Shown here in pieces: positions 11,301 to 19,820 of a stretch of 64,000 nucleotides of DNA. Numbering within the stretch: the first letter of the stretch is position 1; each line of letters begins with the position of its first letter. The notes below the pieces were generated by a model. That model did not search any database. It worked only from the letters and a program-made list of their open reading frames with translations, and was not told the DNA's origin. The stretch covers positions 124,001 to 188,000 of the forward strand of contig CAVVGE010000005.1 in NCBI GenBank assembly GCA_963747735.1, in the 5' to 3' direction. The position numbers and the translations under genes were made by a program. The stretch is from AP-15 sp963747735 (GTDB taxonomy: Bacteria > Pseudomonadota > Alphaproteobacteria > ATCC43930 > CGMCC-115725).

Positions 11301-11768
11301 CCCTGCCCCTCGGCCAGCAATCGCCCGACCGGCCCCTTGGCCCCCCCGGCGAGACAAATGAGCCCGTCGCTCGAAGCGGCAAGGTCGGAGATCGCCACCG
11401 CCGGCTCCGCCCCCCTCCCCGCTCAAATAGGACTGGCTCACCAAGGCGAGAAGATTGCGGTACCCGGCCTCGCTCTGCACCAGCAGCACGATCCTGTCGG
11501 GCTCGGCAGGGCGCCCACCCGCGCCATTCACCCGTATCGTTGCGCCGCCGGCAAGCGCCAGCTCGCAGCCGATGATCGGCTGAATACCGGCCTCGGCGCA
11601 GGAGGTGGCGAATTCGAGCGCGCCGAACAGATTGCCGGTGTCGGTGATCGCTACCGCCGGCATCTGCTCCGCCCGGCAGCGCTCGACCAGTTTCTTGACC
11701 CGGATCGCCCCCGCCGACAGGGAGTAGGCGGTGTGGACGCGCAGATGGACAAAATCAGCAAGCGGCAT
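8315..11768 (-). CDS. dnaE: DNA polymerase III alpha subunit, interrupted by a one-base frameshift
   Basis: Replicative polymerase catalytic subunit. The N-terminal PHP part (ATG at 11768, FVHLRVHTAYSLSAGAIRV, then AVAITDTGNLFGALEF) is open to about 11410. The rest (from AISDLAASSDGLICLAGG) is in another frame and runs to 8315. It carries polymerase motifs GPGRGSGAGSVVAWAL and MPDFDIDFCQDRRDEVIRY with catalytic aspartates, YRPGPMENIP, and the C-terminal OB-fold. The break is at a run of six G (plus-strand C at 11410-11415). Removing one G gives a continuous protein of about 1150 residues reading SYLSGEGAEPAVAISDL, as expected for the family. Because dnaE is essential, an assembly indel is the likeliest cause. 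Confidence 0.93.
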
Positions 11769-11960
11769 GGCGACAGCTGGATGAATTGGGGGTCCGCAGC
11801 ATGCCACAGACACGCCGGTCGCACAGCCTTGCGGACTTCACCCAGAGAATCCGCGGGCCCGTTGAGCCAGGTGGCAGCGGCAGCGATGTCGGCGATTCGC
11901 CGGCGACAGCCAAGTCCTCAGTATCGTAGACATGACCAGGATTGCACAGGCTGCGCTCTC

Positions 11961-12644
11961 TCAGCCAGGCTTTAGTCGCCCGTCTTCGAGGGTGACGATG
12001 CGGTCGAGGCGGCGGGCAAGGTCGAGATTGTGGGTGGCGACAAGGGCGGCGAGACCGGCGCCGCGAACCAAGCCGAGCAAGGTGTCGATGACCGCTGCGC
12101 CGGTAGCGTGGTCGAGGTTGCCGGTCGGCTCGTCGCCGAGCAGGATCTTGGGGTCGTTGGCGAGCGCCCGGACGATCGCGACCCGCTGCTGCTCGCCGCC
12201 GGATAGCCGGGCCGGCCGGTGCCCCGCACGCGCTGCCAGCCCCACGCCGGCAAGAAGCGCCGCCGCCTTTCCCCTGGCCCGGCCGCGGGCAGCCCCGGCG
12301 ATCATCTGCGGCAGCATGACGTTCTCCACCGCCGAAAACTCCGGCAGCAAATGATGAAACTGGTAGACAAATCCGAGCTCGGTGCGGCGCAGCAAGGTCC
12401 GCCGCTCGTCGGAAAGCTCGCCGCAATCCTCGCCGTCGATCAGCACAGCACCGCTATCCGGACGCTCCAGCAGCCCGGCGATGTGCAGCAGGGTCGATTT
12501 TCCAGCCCCCGACGGGCCGACCAAGGCCACCACCTCGCCCGGCCGCAGCGTGAGATCGATTCCGTCGAGCACCCTGATCTCGGCCTCGCCGGTCCTGAAT
12601 ACCCGGCGCACTTCGCGCAATTCGAGCGCCAGACCCGACATCAT
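11961..12644 (-). CDS. lolD: Lipoprotein-releasing system ATPase LolD
   Basis: ATPase of the Lol ABC transporter that extracts lipoproteins from the inner membrane. The 227-residue protein has Walker A (GPSGAGKST), Q-loop (YQFHHLLPEFSA, the LolD/MacB-type signature), the ABC signature (LSGGEQQR), Walker B (ILLGDEPT) and the H-loop (ATHN). Start is the first of two ATGs (12644), which overlaps the lolC stop as ATGA. The open frame upstream is antiframe of lolC. It is cotranscribed with lolC. Confidence 0.95.
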   Translation of the reverse strand: MMSGLALELREVRRVFRTGEAEIRVLDGIDLTLRPGEVVALVGPSGAGKSTLLHIAGLLERPDSGAVLIDGEDCGELSDERRTLLRRTELGFVYQFHHLLPEFSAVENVMLPQMIAGAARGRARGKAAALLAGVGLAARAGHRPARLSGGEQQRVAIVRALANDPKILLGDEPTGNLDHATGAAVIDTLLGLVRGAGLAALVATHNLDLARRLDRIVTLEDGRLKPG

Positions 12645-13885
12645 TCGTAGCGCAGCGCCTCGACCGGATCGAGCCGTGCCGCGCGCCAGGACGGGTAAAG
12701 CGTGGCGAGGAACGACAGGGCCAGCGCCATGACCACGACAGCCGCGACCTCGCCGGTGTCGATCCGCGCCGGGATGCGGGTGAAGAAATAGATCTCGGCC
12801 GAGAATAGATCGACGTGAAGCATGCTCTGAAGAAACTCTCGTATCTCCTCGAGATTCTTCGTTATCAGGATGCCGAGGGCAAAGCCGGCCGCGGTGCCGA
12901 CGATGCCGATGCTGGCGCCCGTCAACATGAAAATGCGCAGCACCATCGCGCGCGAGGCGCCCATCGTGCGCAGGATCGCGATGTCGCGGCCCTTGTCCTT
13001 GACCATCATGATCATGCTCGACACGATGTTGAACGCGGCGACGACGATGATCAATGTCAGGATCAGAAACATCACATTGCGTTCGATCTCTACCGCGTTG
13101 AACAAGCTGGAATTCGCCTGCTGCCAATCGACGATGCGGACATGCCCGCCCAAGGCCGCCGCGATCAGCCGGGCTTCGTCGCGCACGCGGTCGGGATCGG
13201 CAACGAACACCTGCAAATCGCTGACCGCCTCGGGCAGGCGGAAAAACAGCTGGGCGGCGTCGAGCGGGACATAAATAAAGCTGTTGTCGTACTCGTACAT
13301 GCCGACATCGAACAACGCGGCCACGCGATAGGTTTTGATCCGCGGCATCGTGCCGAAGGCGGTCGCGGTTCCCTGCGGCGAGATCACCGTCAGCCGGCCC
13401 CCGACCCCGACACCGAGACGCTGCGCCAGCCGGTCGCCGACAGCGACGCCGTCACCGCCGAAATCGTCGAGCGACCCGGCGACGATTCGCCCGGAAACGA
13501 GATGCAGCGCGCGCAGATCCTGCGGCCTGATGCCATGCACCAGCGCGCCCGAGGCACCCCCGTCGCCGGTCGCCATCACCTGCCCCTCGACCATCGGGAT
13601 CGCACCAGTGACGCCCGGCACCGCCGCGAGCGTTTTTGCTGCCGCGTCGTAATCACGGAATGCTCCGGTCTCGGCATAGACCCCGAGATCGCCGTTGAGG
13701 CCGAGGATGCGGCCGACCAGGTCGGCGCGGAACCCGTTCATCACCGACATGACGATAATCAGCGTGGCAACGCCGAGCGCAATCCCGAGCAGCGAAAAGA
13801 TCGCGATGACCGAGACGAAGCCCTCCTGCCGCCGCGCCCGCAAATAGCGGAACGCGACCATCCGCTCGAAAGGACCGAAGATCAC
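12641..13885 (-). CDS. lolC: Lipoprotein-releasing system permease LolC/LolE
   Basis: Membrane subunit of the Lol transporter. The 414-residue protein has the MacB/FtsX layout: one membrane segment near residues 20-45 (FVSVIAIFSLLGIALGVATLIIV, followed by the family motif VMNGFRADL), a large periplasmic domain, then three C-terminal membrane segments with the mechanotransmission stretch around AILRTMGAS. It ends RAARLDPVEALRYE, the typical LolC/E tail. ATG at 13885 lies 10 bases after the upstream small gene. Only one permease gene is seen, so it may act as a homodimer; that is an inference. Confidence 0.94.
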   Translation of the reverse strand: MIFGPFERMVAFRYLRARRQEGFVSVIAIFSLLGIALGVATLIIVMSVMNGFRADLVGRILGLNGDLGVYAETGAFRDYDAAAKTLAAVPGVTGAIPMVEGQVMATGDGGASGALVHGIRPQDLRALHLVSGRIVAGSLDDFGGDGVAVGDRLAQRLGVGVGGRLTVISPQGTATAFGTMPRIKTYRVAALFDVGMYEYDNSFIYVPLDAAQLFFRLPEAVSDLQVFVADPDRVRDEARLIAAALGGHVRIVDWQQANSSLFNAVEIERNVMFLILTLIIVVAAFNIVSSMIMMVKDKGRDIAILRTMGASRAMVLRIFMLTGASIGIVGTAAGFALGILITKNLEEIREFLQSMLHVDLFSAEIYFFTRIPARIDTGEVAAVVVMALALSFLATLYPSWRAARLDPVEALRYE

Positions 13886-13895
13886 GGTGATTGTT

Positions 13896-14267
13896 TCACA
13901 GGTCGGCGACCGGCTTGATGGCGTTCAGCGCATCTTCGGTATATTCGATGACCCCGTTCCAATAGTCGCTCAGAACACCAAGGTTTAGTTCTATCCATCG
14001 CCTGACCAGATCGAATTCGCGAGAGTTCATCTCGCCCCGGATCAGGCGGGGGGTGGGACGAACGGCGATGGTGAGCATTTCCGAGGGACGCACCTTCGCG
14101 GCGCGGGCCAGCTTTATTCGGACGTCGTGACGCGCGCCGCCTCGTTGCGAAAGAAATACGACAAACGGCAGCCCGGTGCGCTCGGGACGCAGGTTGGCCA
14201 TTTCGAACAGCGCCTGGCCGGCGATATCCGCTGGAGGGAAAGCTTTGACTTTTACGTCAGAAACCAT
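13896..14267 (-). CDS. Conserved hypothetical protein between proS and lolC
   Basis: A 123-residue soluble protein without signal peptide, membrane segment or recognised motif. It reads as a genuine gene: codon use resembles its neighbours, it fits tightly between proS (7 bases) and lolC (10 bases), and its C-terminal WIELNLGVLSDYWNGVIEYT looks like a folded helix-strand unit. I do not recognise a function. The tight spacing says only that it is cotranscribed with proS and lolCD. Confidence 0.75.
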   Translation of the reverse strand: MVSDVKVKAFPPADIAGQALFEMANLRPERTGLPFVVFLSQRGGARHDVRIKLARAAKVRPSEMLTIAVRPTPRLIRGEMNSREFDLVRRWIELNLGVLSDYWNGVIEYTEDALNAIKPVADL

Positions 14268-14274
14268 TGGGCGA

Positions 14275-15591
14275 TCAGCCTCGCGCCAGCTCCGCCAAGA
14301 CCGCTTCGGCGGAGAGCTCGCGACGCTCGCCCGATCGCCGGTCCTTCCATTCGACAGTGCCGGCGGCGATGCCGCGCGGGCCGATGACGAGCTGGTTGGG
14401 CAGCCCGATCAGGTCCATCGTCGCGAATTTGGCGCCCGGCGATTCGTCGCGGTCGTCATAGAGGACATCGATCCCGGCCGTGCGCAGCTTGGCGTAGAGA
14501 TCATCGGCGGCGGCGCGGCATCGGGCATCGCCGGGGCGCAGATTGATCAGACCGACGCCGAACGGCGCCACGCTCTGCGGCCAGATGATGCCGGCATCGT
14601 CGTGGTTGGCTTCGATCAGCGCGCCGACGAGACGCGACACGCCAATGCCGTATGAGCCCATTTCCAGCGCCACCTCCCCGCCATCGGGGAGCGCCGCGGC
14701 CGCGCCCATCGGGCGCGAATATTTGTCGCCGAAATAAAACAATTGGCCGACCTCGATGCCGCGCCCGGTGACCAGCTGGTCGGCGGGGACCGGGCAGGTG
14801 TCGGGATTGTGGATCTCGTCGGTGGCGGCGTAGAGGCTGGTCCATTGTCGAAAGAACGGTTCGAGGTCGCTGTCGTAGTCGGGCTGTTCGCCCAGGATAT
14901 CGGTGTCGAGCCAGCGCCGGTCGCAATAGATCGCCAATTCACCGGCTTCGGCGAGGATCTGGAACTCGTGGCTGAGCTCGCCGCCGATCGGCCCGGTGTC
15001 GGCGCGCATCGGGATCGCCTTCAGCCCCATTCGGGCAAAGGTCCGCAGATAGGCGACAAACATTTTGTTGTACGAGCGCTTTGCCGCCGCCGCGTCGAGA
15101 TCGAAGCTGTAGGCATCCTTCATCAAAAACTCGCGGCCGCGCATCACGCCAAACCGCGGCCTGACCTCGTCGCGAAACTTCCATTGGATGTGGTAGAGCA
15201 GCTTCGGCAGGTCGCGGTAGCTCTTGACCGCGGCACGGACGATCTCGGTCACCTGCTCTTCATTGGTCGGTCCGTACAGCATCTCCCGCTCGTGGCGGTC
15301 GCGGATGCGCAGCATTTCCTTGCCGTAATCCTCGTAGCGCCCGCTCTCGCGCCACAATTCGGCCGGTTGGATCGTCGGCATCAGGATTTCCTGGGCGCCG
15401 GTCTTGTCCTGCTCCTCGCGCACGATGCTTTCGATTTTTTTGAGGACGCGCAGGCCCAGCGGCAGCCAGGAATAAATCCCGGCGCTCGATTGCCGGATCA
15501 TGCCGGCGCGCAGCATCAGCCGGTGCGAGACGATCTGCGCCTCGCTCGGGTTCTCGCGCAATAACGGCAGGAAATACTCCGAAAGACGCAT
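14275..15591 (-). CDS. proS: Prolyl-tRNA synthetase (short, class without insertion domain)
   Basis: Class II aminoacyl-tRNA synthetase charging tRNA-Pro. The 438-residue protein is the short alphaproteobacterial form lacking the YbaK-like editing insertion. Motif 1 region (GIYSWLPLGLRVLKKIESIVREE), motif 2 (FRDEVRPRFGVMRGREFLMKD) and motif 3 (SYGIGVSRLVGALIE) are visible, followed by the HGTP anticodon-binding domain (LYDDRDESPGAKFATMDLIG). The ATG at 15591 (MRLSEYFLPLLREN) is the conserved start; 13 upstream residues of open frame are not conserved. It is the first gene of the 15-kb minus-strand run. Confidence 0.96.
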   Translation of the reverse strand: MRLSEYFLPLLRENPSEAQIVSHRLMLRAGMIRQSSAGIYSWLPLGLRVLKKIESIVREEQDKTGAQEILMPTIQPAELWRESGRYEDYGKEMLRIRDRHEREMLYGPTNEEQVTEIVRAAVKSYRDLPKLLYHIQWKFRDEVRPRFGVMRGREFLMKDAYSFDLDAAAAKRSYNKMFVAYLRTFARMGLKAIPMRADTGPIGGELSHEFQILAEAGELAIYCDRRWLDTDILGEQPDYDSDLEPFFRQWTSLYAATDEIHNPDTCPVPADQLVTGRGIEVGQLFYFGDKYSRPMGAAAALPDGGEVALEMGSYGIGVSRLVGALIEANHDDAGIIWPQSVAPFGVGLINLRPGDARCRAAADDLYAKLRTAGIDVLYDDRDESPGAKFATMDLIGLPNQLVIGPRGIAAGTVEWKDRRSGERRELSAEAVLAELARG

Positions 15592-15935
15592 CGAGCCTCG
15601 CATTCGTCCTCGCCGCGGCACTCTAGGCAACGGGCCAAACCCTGTCCACCGGCGGGCAGAATCTCGCGCTGCGTGACAAAAAATTTACGTGACAAACGGT
15701 CGCAGCCCGGCGCAAAGTGCCAATGGAGGCGGCCATGCAACAACATGCGCCGGCCCGAGTTTAGGGAGGATTCGCACGCCGCGCCGGGCGTCGTCCAGGT
15801 GAGGCGATCGGTCGAGAGGCAGGGCGAAGGCCCTGCCTCTTGCTTTGTCCGCAGACATCACCCGCTAACCCGATTATGTTCCGGTCGCCCCGAAACGGGC
15901 AAGTCATCTTCAGGTCGGGAACCCGGAGCGCGCGT
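15592..15935. other. Divergent intergenic region with a strong hairpin before the aminotransferase
   Basis: This 344-base gap separates proS (minus) from the aminotransferase (plus) and must hold promoters for both. An 11-base-pair perfect stem (15815-15825 with 15830-15840, loop GAAG) lies about 95 bases before the plus-strand start and is followed only by a weak T-rich stretch (TGCTTTG). It could be an attenuator or the end of a small RNA. I recognise no tRNA or named riboswitch here. Confidence 0.45.
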
Positions 15936-17123
15936 ATGGCTGTCAGTCGTGGCTATCATTTTTTTCAAAATCCGGGGCCGACCAACATCCCCGACCGGGT
16001 CCTGCGGGCAATGGACCGCGGCAATATCGATTTCACCGGAGCGCAATTCAAAGCGATCGCCGCGGATTGCTTTGCCGGGCTGAAGCGGATCTTCAAGACC
16101 GACCAGACGATCCTCGGCTATGCCGCCTCCGGGCACGGCGCGTGGGAGGCGGCGCTCGTTAATTTGTGCTCGCCCGGCGACAAGGTGCTGGTGGTCGAGA
16201 CCGGTTATTTCTCGCTCAACTGGGGCATGCGCTGCGAGGCGTTTGGGCTCGAGGTCGAGACCCTCTCGGGCGATTGGCGCAATGCCGCCGACCCGGCCCG
16301 GCTCGAAGCCCGGCTGCGCGAGGACCGCGGTCACGCGATCAAGGCGGTGCTGGTCGTGCACAACGAAACCTCGACCGGCGTTGTCCACGATGTCGCCCGG
16401 CTGCGGCGCGCGATCGACGCCGCCCGGCACCCGGCGCTCTATCTGGTCGATGTAATCTCCTCGCTCGCCTCGATCGATTTCCGCATGGACGAATGGGACG
16501 TCGATGTCGTCGTCGCCGGTTCGCAAAAGGGTCTGATGCTGCCGACCGGGATGGCCTTTACCGGGGTCAGCGCCAAGGCGCTCGCCGCCTCGGCGCAAGC
16601 CAAATTGCCGCGGGTCTATTGGGATTGGCGCCGCCTCGTCGAAGGCAGCACGCAGGCGGTGTGGAACGGCACCGCGCCGGTGCATTTCTTCTTCGGCCTC
16701 CAGGAGGCGCTGCGGATGATCGAGGAGGAAGGCCTCGACCAGGTGTTCGCCCGCCATTATCGGCTGGCCGAGGCGACACGGCGGGCGGTGCGCGCCTGGC
16801 GGCAGAATGACGGGCCGGAAATTTTTGCGGTCGATCCGCGCGCCCAGTCGGATTCGGTGACCGCGGTGCTGATGCCCGAGGGCTACGACGCGAACCGGGT
16901 GCGTGGGGTCGCGCTCGACAAGTTCAACGTGTCCTTGGGCGGCGGGCTCGGGCCATTGCAGGGCCGGGTGTTGCGCATCGGCCATCTCGGCGACCTGAAC
17001 GAGCCGATGATCCTCGGCTCGCTCGCCGCCGTCGAAATGGCGCTCGACCTCGTCGGCGTCCCGCACGGCAAGGGCGGTGTTGCGGCGGCGATGGACTACC
17101 TCGTTTCCACCGAGCCCGCCTGA
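15936..17123 (+). CDS. Serine--glyoxylate aminotransferase family, PLP-dependent
   Basis: Class V aminotransferase of 395 residues, most like serine-glyoxylate or alanine-glyoxylate aminotransferases, which link serine, glyoxylate and hydroxypyruvate metabolism. Visible features: N-terminal NPGPTNIPDRVLRAM, the cofactor-phosphate region AASGHGAWEAAL, HNETSTGVV, LVDVISSLAS with the pyridine-binding Asp, and the Schiff-base lysine in AGSQKGLMLPTG. The C-terminal LGPLQGRVLRIGHLGDLNE is typical. I chose ATG 15936 because homologous sequence begins there; the 32 codons upstream look non-coding. A hydroxypyruvate isomerase gene at 56.8 kb may serve the same carbon flow. Confidence 0.88.
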   Translation: MAVSRGYHFFQNPGPTNIPDRVLRAMDRGNIDFTGAQFKAIAADCFAGLKRIFKTDQTILGYAASGHGAWEAALVNLCSPGDKVLVVETGYFSLNWGMRCEAFGLEVETLSGDWRNAADPARLEARLREDRGHAIKAVLVVHNETSTGVVHDVARLRRAIDAARHPALYLVDVISSLASIDFRMDEWDVDVVVAGSQKGLMLPTGMAFTGVSAKALAASAQAKLPRVYWDWRRLVEGSTQAVWNGTAPVHFFFGLQEALRMIEEEGLDQVFARHYRLAEATRRAVRAWRQNDGPEIFAVDPRAQSDSVTAVLMPEGYDANRVRGVALDKFNVSLGGGLGPLQGRVLRIGHLGDLNEPMILGSLAAVEMALDLVGVPHGKGGVAAAMDYLVSTEPA

Positions 17124-17131
17124 CTTAGGGC

Positions 17132-17400
17132 CTAATGGAGCTTGAGGACGGCGCCGAGAAGGGTCAATCCGGCGGCGAGCATCACCCCCATCCGCACGGT
17201 CATCCGCAGCGACAGGTTTTCGAGCTTTCCTTTGAGGTCGCGGCGGAGCTCGTCGAGCCCGGTCCGTAAATCCTCTTTGGTAATGAGTTCGTTCATGATG
17301 AACGTCCGCGCCGCCTCGGCGTGCGCTTCGGCCTCGTCTTGCGACACGCCATGGTCGCGAAGGTGCTTGGCATAGGCGAGATGTCAAACGTAAACGCCAT
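17132..17400 (-). pseudogene. Small coiled-coil membrane protein (DUF1640-like), frameshifted
   Basis: The open part (GTG at 17347, 71 residues) has a charged helix (TKEDLRTGLDELRRDLKGKLENL) and a C-terminal membrane segment (MGVMLAAGLTLLGAVLKLH). This layout resembles DUF1640/CCDC90-type proteins that oligomerise through a coiled coil with a C-terminal anchor. Just upstream, ATG at 17400 starts MAFTFDIS and a second frame reads YAKHLRDHGVSQDEAEAHAE, exactly the family N-terminus. The two parts are joined only if one base is restored near 17378, giving about 89 residues. I infer a frame error or an early-stage pseudogene. Confidence 0.6.
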
Positions 17401-17402
17401 GA

Positions 17403-18348
17403 TCAAGCTGTCTTTGGGAAGCCGTAGAGCACCTCGGGGTTCTGCACCAGGATGCGGTTGCGGACCTGCTCGTCCGGGGCCCAGTCGAGCAGCAGGTCGA
17501 AGAGGATCGCGTCGTCGGGCTGCTGGCCCTTCAGCCCCGGATGGGGCCAGTCGCTGCCCCACACCAGCCGCTCGGGTGCGGCCTTGACGTAGGCGCGCGC
17601 GACGGCGCTCGAAATCGGCGTAGGTGGGCGGCCCGACCTTGCTGTCGGCGTAGGCGCCCGACAGCTTGACCCAGCCGTTGCCCTTGTCGATCAGCGCGAC
17701 GATCTGGCCAAAGAGCGGGTCCGCCGTCCCCTCGGGCTCGGGGATGTGGGCCAGATGGTCGAACACCACGGGTGTGGGCACCTTCTGCAAGATCGGCATG
17801 ATCTCCACGATCGTGGCGGCCGGCGCATTGATCTGGATGTGCCAGCCGAGATCGTGCACCCGTTTTGCCAAGGGCAGCATCATCTCGGGCGTCGTTGCCC
17901 CTTTCTGCGCAAGGTTGAAGCGGATGCCGCGCGCGCCGGCCTTGTCCATCCGCTTCAGTTCGGCATCGGTAACCGTCGTGTCGACGACGACGACGGCGCG
18001 CGAGGTCGGGCCGAGCGCCGCGACCCCGTTGAGCGTCACTCGGTTGTCGGTGCCGTAGGTCGAAGGGGTGACGATCACGTCGCGGCTCGTGCCGATGCGC
18101 TTCTGGAGCGCGCGATACTCCTCTGCCGACGCGTCGCCCGGCCGCAATTTCGAGCGCGGATCGACCGGAAAGCGCGAATCATAGAGATGATGGTGGCAAT
18201 CGGCGGCGTTCGCCGGCGCCTTCAGCTTTGGCGGCTCGGTCCCGCTCGACCATTTCACCTGCTGCGCCGCCGCGCTCCGCGATCCGCCGATTGCGGCCGC
18301 CGCCATCGTCGCCAGCACCGTGCGCCGGCTCCAAAGGTTTTCGTGCAT
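17403..18348 (-). pseudogene. Tat-exported amidohydrolase (amidohydrolase-2, LigI-like), frameshifted
   Basis: TIM-barrel metal hydrolase of the family that opens lactones or dicarboxylates. ATG at 18348 follows a GGAGGGG ribosome site. A twin-arginine signal (WSRRTVLATMAAAAIGG) is followed by the metal motif DCHHHLYDSRFP, VIVTPSTYGTDN, and VVFDHLAHIPEPEG. Near 17610 the frame breaks; the other frame continues AVARAYVKAAPERLVWGSDW with the metal-binding Asp and ends GFPKTA at 17403. Removing one base yields about 314 residues, full length for the family. Broken as sequenced. Substrate unknown. Confidence 0.8.
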
Positions 18349-18426
18349 CGTCCCCTCCACAAACGCTGCCCCAAAAAAGCTAAGGTCCCGATCCCGAAGT
18401 TTTACCGATCGATCAGCTCCATTCCG

Positions 18427-18504
18427 CCATCCCGGCGAAGGCCGGGACCCATCGCTCAGCGGTCGCGATGATTGGTGCATGGGTCCCGGCCTTCGCCGGG
18501 ATGG
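18427..18504. repeat. Inverted repeat of 26-base arms
   Basis: 18427-18452 and 18479-18504 are perfect reverse complements (core CCCGGCGAAGGCCGGGACC) around a 26-base loop. This is a dispersed intergenic REP-type hairpin between the divergent amidohydrolase and monooxygenase genes. It may form a cruciform or a transcript hairpin; it has no T-run. Confidence 0.85.
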
Positions 18505-18646
18505 GCGCATTTTGGGGAGAACATGGTCCGCCAAACTTTGCGATCGAGACATTAGCATGCTTCGGCGGCGGAGGGGTGCGAAGCGCGGGCGCATCGCCTA
18601 GACTGACGCCCTGGCAGCATCGCCGGCCGACGATCGGAGGGTCAGC

Positions 18647-19732
18647 ATGGAATACGGTCTCTTTACGATGCCCTCGCACCCGCCGGAGCGCGGCCTTTAT
18701 GATGGCCACCGCTGGGATCTCCAGACCTTGCGCTGGGCCGACGAATTGGGTTTTTTTGAGGCCTGGATCGGCGAGCACCACACCGCACCTTGGGAGCCGC
18801 ACCCGGCCCCCGACCTCTTGATCGCCCAGGCGCTGATGGAGACGAGCCGTATCCGCCTCGCCCCCGGCGGGTTCCTGTTGCCCTATCACCACCCGGCCGA
18901 GCTCGCCAACCGCGTCGCCATGCTCGACCACATGGCGCAAGGCCGGCTCAATTTCGGCGTCGCCGCGAGCGGGCTGCCGAGCGACTGGGCGATGTTCAAC
19001 GTCGACGGCATGGCCGGCCAGCACCGCGAGATGACGCGGGAAGCGCTCGACATCATCCTGAAATTGTGGAGCGAGGACGAACCCTTTGATTATCCCGGAA
19101 AATACTGGAAAGTGACCAAGACCGACCTGATGCTGCGCACGTTGCGCCCGCATATCCGGCCGCTGCAGCAGCCGCACCCGCCGATCGGCGTCGCCGGGGT
19201 CAGCAAGGGCTCCGATACGTTGAAGCTCGCCGGCGAGCGCGGCTTTTTGCCGATGAGCCTCAACCTCAACCCGACCTATGTCGCGAGCCACTGGGACTCG
19301 GTCGAAGAGGGTGCGCGGCGCACCGGGCGCACGCCGCAGCGCAGCCAGTGGCGGCTGGTGCGCGAGATCTTTGTCGCCGACACCGACGAGGAGGCGTGGC
19401 GGCTCTCGGTCGGCGGCATGATGGGCCGGATGATGCGCGAATATTTCCTGCCGCTGCTGACCGATGTCGGCGTCATCGAGTTCCTGAAGCACGACCCCGC
19501 GGTCGCCGACAGCGACATCACCCCGGAATATTGCGGCAAGCACAATTGGCTGATCGGCTCGCCCGCAACGGTGGTCGAGAAGATCGAGCAGATGTACGAC
19601 ACGGTCGGCGGCTTTGGCGCCATCCTGCTGTTCTGCTTCGACTACAGCGGGAACCCGCAAGCTTGGCGCCACTCGATGGAATTATTGGCGCACGAGGTCA
19701 TGCCCAAGGTCGCGCATTTGTCACCCGATTGA
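18647..19732 (+). CDS. LLM-class flavin-dependent oxidoreductase (luciferase-like)
   Basis: FMN-dependent monooxygenase of the bacterial-luciferase superfamily, 361 residues. Seen: N-terminal MEYGLFTMPSHPPERGLYDG, ADELGFFEAWIGEHHTAPWE (the conserved His-His of flavin binding), RIRLAPGGFLLPYHHPAELANRVAMLDHM, RLNFGVAASGLPSDW and the C-terminal VIGSP-like LIGSPATVVEKIEQM. Such enzymes oxidise alkanes, sulfonates or other small organics with a separate flavin reductase; none is encoded nearby, so the substrate is open. ATG at 18647. It ends at a strong hairpin shared with the convergent transporter gene. Confidence 0.87.
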   Translation: MEYGLFTMPSHPPERGLYDGHRWDLQTLRWADELGFFEAWIGEHHTAPWEPHPAPDLLIAQALMETSRIRLAPGGFLLPYHHPAELANRVAMLDHMAQGRLNFGVAASGLPSDWAMFNVDGMAGQHREMTREALDIILKLWSEDEPFDYPGKYWKVTKTDLMLRTLRPHIRPLQQPHPPIGVAGVSKGSDTLKLAGERGFLPMSLNLNPTYVASHWDSVEEGARRTGRTPQRSQWRLVREIFVADTDEEAWRLSVGGMMGRMMREYFLPLLTDVGVIEFLKHDPAVADSDITPEYCGKHNWLIGSPATVVEKIEQMYDTVGGFGAILLFCFDYSGNPQAWRHSMELLAHEVMPKVAHLSPD

Positions 19733-19820
19733 GAAGACGGCGGAAGGCGCTTTGCTTTTCCGCCCTACACGGCGTCGTAGGGCGGAAAAGCGCAGCGTAT
19801 TCCGCCGCTCAGGTCTTCTC
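19731..19820. terminator. Bidirectional hairpin between convergent genes
   Basis: A 15-base-pair perfect stem (19754-19768 with 19777-19791, 8-base loop) lies between the convergent monooxygenase and solute-binding genes. Further short outer arms (GAGAAGAC and GTCTTCTC) can extend it. The CTTTTCC/GGAAAAG stem gives T-rich runs on both strands, so it may end transcription from either side. Confidence 0.6.

Noticed and set aside
9047..11575. An 842-codon plus-strand open frame opposite dnaE
   Set aside because: Antisense shadow of dnaE with no motif; produced by high GC.
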